From Bradyrhizobium centrolobii (GTDB lineage Bacteria > Pseudomonadota > Alphaproteobacteria > Rhizobiales > Xanthobacteraceae): a stretch of DNA of 64,000 bases. The notes under the pieces were generated by a model that saw only the letters and a list, made by a program, of their open reading frames with translations, was not told the DNA's origin and did not search any database. A program made the translations under genes and the position numbers. Below, in pieces: positions 60,129 through 64,000 of the stretch. How positions within the stretch are numbered: the first letter of the stretch is position 1; every line of letters starts with the position of its first letter. The stretch lies in contig NZ_LUUB01000081.1 in assembly GCF_001641635.1 (NCBI RefSeq), positions 19,587 to 83,586 of the forward strand, given 5' to 3'.

Positions 60129-61112
60129 TCATGCGACCACCTTTTGGGCCTGCGGCGCATCCGCCATCACCCATCGCTTGAACAGATCGAAATCGATATT
60201 GCCGCCCGAGAGCACGAGACCCACTCGCTTGCCCCCGAGCTTGCTCTTTTCCTGGAGCGCTGCGGCGAGCGCGGCGGCGCCGGCGCCTTCGGCGAGATTA
60301 TGCGTGTCGGTCCAGTAGGCGCGGATCGCGGCGGCGACCTCGTCGTCAGTGACCTGAATGATGCGCGAGGCGCCCTTGCGGATCAGGGCGAACGCATCCG
60401 CGTCCGGAATGCGCGTCGCCATGCCGTCGGCGAGCGTATTGCTGGTCTCGGTCGTCACGATCGTGCCGGCCGCGAACGACAGCGCATAGGACGGCGCCTC
60501 GGTCGACTGCACGCCGACGATCTCGGTCTTCAGGCCGAGCAGGTCGCGGGCCATGATGCAGCCGCAGATGCCGGAGCCCTGCCCGATCGGCACATAGAGG
60601 ATGTCGAGGTCGGGCGCGGCCCTGAACAGCTCGAGCGCGTAGGTCGCCACACCCAACACGAGGTTGGGGTGGAACGACGGCACCATGTGGAGCCCGGCGA
60701 ACTGCGCGCGGCGCTCGGCCTCCTCGCGCGCAGCCTGAAAGTCCTCGCCATGCTCGACCAGCTCGGCGCCAAAGGCTTTCATCGCGCGGTTCTTCTCGAC
60801 CGAGTTGCCGCGCGGCACGTAGATGACGGCGGGCACACCATGCCGGCTTGCCGCAAAGGCAAGGCTCTGGCCGTGATTGCCGCGCGTCGCCGAGATGATG
60901 CCGGGCGTGTTCGGCCGCTCGCGCTTGAGCCGTCCGAGATAGACGAGCCCGCCGCGGACCTTGAAGGCGCCGATCGGGGTGTGGTTTTCGTGCTTGACGA
61001 CGACCTCAGTGCCGAGCCGCTCGGCGAGCAAAGGCCAGCCGCGTGCCGGCGTTGCCGGTACCGCCTGCCCCACGATCGCATGTGCGCGCTCGAGCTCCTT
61101 CAGATCGAACAT
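60129..61112 (-). CDS. threonine/serine dehydratase-like PLP enzyme
   Basis: A 327-residue fold-type II PLP enzyme. The PLP Lys is in HENHTPIGAFKVRGG (near residue 50), with SATRGNHGQSLAFAA and the phosphate-binding VPIGQGSGICG. There is no C-terminal ACT domain, so it is closer to the short catabolic/EutB type than to full biosynthetic IlvA; either way it could give 2-oxobutyrate for isoleucine. The ATG at 61112 matches family starts. Its position between ilvB and ilvN is unusual and supports a role in isoleucine supply. Confidence 0.85.
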   Translation of the reverse strand: MFDLKELERAHAIVGQAVPATPARGWPLLAERLGTEVVVKHENHTPIGAFKVRGGLVYLGRLKRERPNTPGIISATRGNHGQSLAFAASRHGVPAVIYVPRGNSVEKNRAMKAFGAELVEHGEDFQAAREEAERRAQFAGLHMVPSFHPNLVLGVATYALELFRAAPDLDILYVPIGQGSGICGCIMARDLLGLKTEIVGVQSTEAPSYALSFAAGTIVTTETSNTLADGMATRIPDADAFALIRKGASRIIQVTDDEVAAAIRAYWTDTHNLAEGAGAAALAAALQEKSKLGGKRVGLVLSGGNIDFDLFKRWVMADAPQAQKVVA

Positions 61113-61136
61113 CGTAGCCCCGCGTACGGTCTGCTC

Positions 61137-61165
61137 CCTCGCCCCGCTTGCGGGGAGAGGCAAAG
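61137..61165. repeat. solo half of the CCCCGCTTGCGGGG palindromic repeat
   Basis: TCCCTCGCCCCGCTTGCGGG and the following GAGAGG form one hairpin identical in core to the ends of the elements at 12641 and 53736, but without a partner. It lies between the ilvB stop and the dehydratase-like start, where it could act as a hairpin in the transcript. Confidence 0.6.
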
Positions 61166-61204
61166 AGAGACCGCTCGTCGCTGCTGCATCATCGCTCTTT
61201 CAGC

Positions 61205-62980
61205 TCACACCAGCGCCTTGCCGCCCGCGAAGGCGGTGGCGGTGGCCTCGTCGTTCGCCTGTTCCGGCAACAGCATCTCGTTGTGCGCCTTGCCGGAGGG
61301 GATCATCGGGAAGCAGTTTTCGAGCGCCGCGACACGGCAGTCGAACAGCACCGGCCGCTTCACCGAGATCATCTCCTTGATGGCGCCGTCGAGATCGGCG
61401 GGCTTGTGCGCCCGGATGCCGACGCCGCCATAGGCTTCCGCGAGCTTGACGAAATCCGGCAGCGCTTCGGAATAGGAATGCGACAGCCGGTTGCCATGTA
61501 GCAGCTGCTGCCACTGCCGCACCATGCCCATGTACTGGTTGTTCAGGATGAAGATCTTGATCGGCAGCTCGTACTGGACCGCCGTCGACATCTCCTGGAT
61601 CGTCATCTGCACCGATGCGTCGCCCGCGATGTCGATGACGAGGCTGTCGGGATGGGCCACCTGCACGCCGACCGCGGCCGGCAGGCCGTAGCCCATGGTG
61701 CCGAGACCGCCCGACGTCATCCAGCGGTGCGGTTCCTCGAAGCCGAAGAACTGCGCTGCCCACATCTGATGCTGGCCGACCTCGGTCGTGATGTACGTGT
61801 CCCTGCCGCGCGTCAGCTCGAACAGGCGCTGGATCGCATATTGCGGCAGGATGACGTCGTTGCTCTTCTTGTAGAAGAGCGAGTTGCGGGCACGCCACTG
61901 CGCGATCTGCTGCCACCACGCCTTGATGTCGGGCTTCTTCGCTTCGGCTTTGAACACCTGGAGGATGTCGCCGAGGATGTTGCCGCAGTCGCCGATGATC
62001 GGCACGTCGACGCGGATGTTCTTGTTGATCGAGGACGGGTCGATGTCGATGTGGATCTTCTTCGAGCCCGGCGAGAACGCATCGACGCGGCCGGTGATGC
62101 GGTCGTCGAAGCGCGCGCCGACGCACAGCATGACGTCGCAATCATGCATGGTCATGTTGGCTTCGTAGGTGCCGTGCATGCCGAGCATGCCGAGCCAGTT
62201 CTTGCCCGACGCCGGATACGCACCCAGGCCCATCAGCGTGGAGGTGATCGGAAAGCCGGTGACCTCGACCAGCTCGCGCAGCAGCTTGGTCGCCTCGGGC
62301 CCGGAATTGATGACGCCGCCGCCACTGTAGATCACGGGACGCTTGGCGTTGGCGAGCAGTGCCACCGCCTTGCGAATCTGCGTCGCATCGCCCTTCACGC
62401 GCGGCGCATACGACCGATGCACGTCGGACTTGCGCGGCGGATGATAGGTGCCGGTCGCGAACTGCACGTCCTTCGGCACGTCGACGAGCACCGGGCCGGG
62501 ACGGCCGGAGGTCGCGACATAGAAGGCTTCGTGCAGCACCTTTGCGAGATCGTTGACGTCGCGCACCAGCCAGTTGTGCTTGGTGCAGGGGCGCGTGATG
62601 CCGACGGTGTCGCACTCCTGGAACGCGTCGTTGCCGATCAGATGGGTGGGCACCTGGCCGGTGATGCAGACCAGCGGGATCGAATCCATCAGCGCGTCGG
62701 TGAGCGGCGTCACCATGTTGGTGGCGCCGGGACCCGAGGTCACCACCACGACGCCCGGCTTGCCGGTCGAGCGCGCATAGCCCTCGGCAGCGTGGCCCGC
62801 GCCCTGCTCGTGACGGACCAGGATGTGCTGGACCTCGCTCTGCTGGAAGATCTCGTCATAGATCGGAAGCACCGCGCCGCCGGGATAGCCGAAGATATCC
62901 TTCACGCCATGATCGATGAGCGCGCGGACGATCATCGCGGCGCCGGTCATCTGGTTCGGATCGTGGCTCTTGTCGCTCAT
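61205..62980 (-). CDS. ilvB: acetolactate synthase large (catalytic) subunit
   Basis: A 591-residue ThDP enzyme joining pyruvate with pyruvate or 2-oxobutyrate, the first common step of branched-chain amino acid synthesis. MTGAAMIVRALIDHGVKDIFGYPGGAVLPIYDEI is the N-terminal domain, the catalytic Glu is in VRHEQGAGHAAEGYAR, and the ThDP-Mg motif is GDASVQMTIQEMSTAV to ILNNQYMGM. GGAGCAAG precedes the ATG at 62980. A leader peptide and terminator upstream indicate attenuation by branched-chain aminoacyl-tRNA supply. Confidence 0.97.
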   Translation of the reverse strand: MSDKSHDPNQMTGAAMIVRALIDHGVKDIFGYPGGAVLPIYDEIFQQSEVQHILVRHEQGAGHAAEGYARSTGKPGVVVVTSGPGATNMVTPLTDALMDSIPLVCITGQVPTHLIGNDAFQECDTVGITRPCTKHNWLVRDVNDLAKVLHEAFYVATSGRPGPVLVDVPKDVQFATGTYHPPRKSDVHRSYAPRVKGDATQIRKAVALLANAKRPVIYSGGGVINSGPEATKLLRELVEVTGFPITSTLMGLGAYPASGKNWLGMLGMHGTYEANMTMHDCDVMLCVGARFDDRITGRVDAFSPGSKKIHIDIDPSSINKNIRVDVPIIGDCGNILGDILQVFKAEAKKPDIKAWWQQIAQWRARNSLFYKKSNDVILPQYAIQRLFELTRGRDTYITTEVGQHQMWAAQFFGFEEPHRWMTSGGLGTMGYGLPAAVGVQVAHPDSLVIDIAGDASVQMTIQEMSTAVQYELPIKIFILNNQYMGMVRQWQQLLHGNRLSHSYSEALPDFVKLAEAYGGVGIRAHKPADLDGAIKEMISVKRPVLFDCRVAALENCFPMIPSGKAHNEMLLPEQANDEATATAFAGGKALV

Positions 62981-63034
62981 TGGCTTGCTCCGGATGCGCT
63001 GTTGTCAGCGGCTTCGTTCTGGTCTGGTTCGGGA

Positions 63035-63060
63035 AATAAAAAAGGCCCCGAAGAGGGCCC
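63035..63060 (-). terminator. attenuator terminator upstream of ilvB
   Basis: On the minus strand GGGCCCTCTTCGGGGCC is followed by TTTTTTATTT: a short G+C-rich stem with a TCTTC loop and a U run. It lies 30 bases after the leader-peptide stop and 55 bases before the ilvB start, where an attenuator should be. Confidence 0.85.
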
Positions 63061-63089
63061 GTGCGCACCGCCTGACTTCAGGATGGCCG

Positions 63090-63155
63090 CTAGCCATCCC
63101 CGGCGATGCGCCTGGGTACGACGACGATAAGGAGTTTGGTAATAATGTTACGCAT
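63090..63155 (-). CDS. ilvB leader peptide (21 residues)
   Basis: A 21-codon frame with Ile at 4, 5, 10 and 17, Leu at 8 and 9, and Val at 11-13: nine of 21 codons call for branched-chain amino acids, six of them in the run from 8 to 13 (LLIVVV). With the terminator at 63035-63060 it forms a classical transcription attenuator. Ribosome stalling at the Leu/Ile/Val run would favour an antiterminator and let ilvB be read. Confidence 0.88.
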   Translation of the reverse strand: MRNIITKLLIVVVPRRIAGDG

Positions 63156-63327
63156 GGCAGGCGCTCGGCTTCCCAAAGGTTGCGCGGAACATAGCGACCG
63201 AAGCCTGGATGTCAAGGCAAAGCGGCCGTTCCCGCGCGATTTTGGCAGTGTAGCGGGGTTCCCAGGGTTCGGCGAGAGGGAAAATGCGGCGCCGCCAACA
63301 ATCCTGCGTCATTCCCCCTTCCTCTCA

Positions 63328-63409
63328 CGTCATTCCGGGATGGTCCAAAGGACCGGACCCGGAATCTCGAGATTCCGGGTTCTCGCTTCGCGAGCTTCGG
63401 AATGACGGT
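63328..63409. repeat. palindromic REP-like element
   Basis: ACGTCATTCCGGGA at the left faces CTTCGGAATGACGGT at the right, with inner GGAATCTCGAGATTCC and CTTCGCGAG hairpins. It lies just downstream of miaA in the gap before the ilv leader. It resembles the element at 55927-56018. Confidence 0.65.
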
Positions 63410-63423
63410 GCATGGAACGCTCC

Positions 63424-64000
63424 TCAGCGGTCGTCCCGCGCTGTCTTGACGGCCGCCCGCAGCCACCCCCTCGCCTCCTCCGGCTTCACCCACTCGAACT
63501 CCGGCAACTGGTGCCGGAACCAGGTGAACTGGCGCTTGGCGTAGTGGCGGGTGTCGGCGCGGCCGATGCTGGCGGCCTCCTCCAGGCTGAGCTCGCCGCA
63601 CAGGTGCCGGATCAGCGCCGGCACGCCATGGGCTTTCATCGCCGGCAGCAGCGGATCGAGGTGGCGGCCGGCGAGCCGCTCCACTTCCTTGAGCGCCCCC
63701 GCGCCCAGCATGGCATCGAAACGGGCATCAATGCGGGCATAGAGCTCGTCGCGCTCGGGCGCGAGAAACACCGCGCGAAAGCTGTCCTTGGGCAGCAGCG
63801 GCGGCTGGCCTTCATGGTGCCAATCGAGCAGCGAACGGCCGGTCGCCTCGACCACCTCGAGCGCGCGCGCAATGCGGGTGCGGTCACGCACCTTCAATCG
63901 CTCGGCCGCGCGCGGGTCGCGGCTTGCGAGTTCCGCATGCAGGGCCTCGACGCCGTTCCGCTCCAACCGCGCCCGCACGTCCTCGCGCACCTCGGCGGGG
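63424..64000 (-). CDS. miaA: tRNA dimethylallyltransferase, C-terminal part
   Basis: The gene runs off the window end, so the N-terminal P-loop is not visible. The remaining 190 or so residues include RLKVRDRTRIARALEVVEATGRSLLDWH, YARIDARFDAMLGAGALKEVERL, MKAHGVPALIRHL and the RADTRHYAKRQFTWFRHQ block that is diagnostic for MiaA. The enzyme adds a dimethylallyl group to A37 of tRNAs reading UNN codons. It is on the same strand as the ilv cluster, upstream of its leader. An annotation of the missing part needs the neighbouring sequence. Confidence 0.95.
   Translation of the reverse strand, partial: PAEVREDVRARLERNGVEALHAELASRDPRAAERLKVRDRTRIARALEVVEATGRSLLDWHHEGQPPLLPKDSFRAVFLAPERDELYARIDARFDAMLGAGALKEVERLAGRHLDPLLPAMKAHGVPALIRHLCGELSLEEAASIGRADTRHYAKRQFTWFRHQLPEFEWVKPEEARGWLRAAVKTARDDR

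Overview
The window reads as chromosome from a high-G+C alphaproteobacterium, most likely Bradyrhizobium or a close relative. This is an inference from gene content (a glg operon beside a SemiSWEET, a DUF3551 protein, many ABC and tripartite-type binding proteins, an ilvB leader attenuator), from the G+C and codon use of nearly all genes, and from palindromic intergenic repeats with CCCCGC-type stems. No rRNA, tRNA, CRISPR array or transposase was seen.

Layout. 1-6.1 kb: the end of an ABC binding protein, a catalase-fold protein, a 1051-residue winged-helix/ATPase regulator, two tiny membrane proteins and a Tyr/Gly-rich secreted protein. Two promoters of identical geometry tie the regulator to its neighbours. 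6.5-9.5 kb: glgC-glgA (glycogen synthesis) and a SemiSWEET. 9.6-18.2 kb: ring-cleavage dioxygenase family protein, a carboxylesterase lacking the usual nucleophile, a Baeyer-Villiger monooxygenase fused to an esterase, several small proteins and RlpA. 18.2-24.1 kb: a DUF1800-DUF1501 pair and a BlaI-BlaR1-like pair that share a near-identical operator. 24.4-31.5 kb: malic enzyme, a TctC-type binding protein, an MscS channel, a metallo-beta-lactamase-fold protein and a DUF3551 protein. 31.5-38.2 kb: a branched-chain amino acid type ABC operon whose last permease gene overlaps ppk2, which overlaps a patatin gene. 38.3-45 kb: a NUDIX protein, a NitT/TauT-type transporter split around a cupin gene, and a two-gene compatible-solute type transporter.

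45.8-51.0 kb is a lower-G+C island with three overlapping genes: a large TPR-like/histidine kinase protein, a stand-alone receiver, and a receiver fused to a nucleoside-phosphorylase-fold domain. Content and order match Detocs, a two-component anti-phage system described in 2023 whose effector cleaves ATP. It is the most striking locus here.

51.1-64 kb: an LTA-synthase-like membrane sulfatase-fold protein, a TetR regulator with twin operators facing a haem-type membrane protein, an SDR enzyme, and the branched-chain amino acid cluster ilvC, LysE and EamA exporters, a methyltransferase, ilvN, a threonine dehydratase-like gene and ilvB preceded by a leader peptide and attenuator. The window ends inside miaA.

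Coordinates of starts were chosen from Shine-Dalgarno sites and family alignment from memory; no database search was run.
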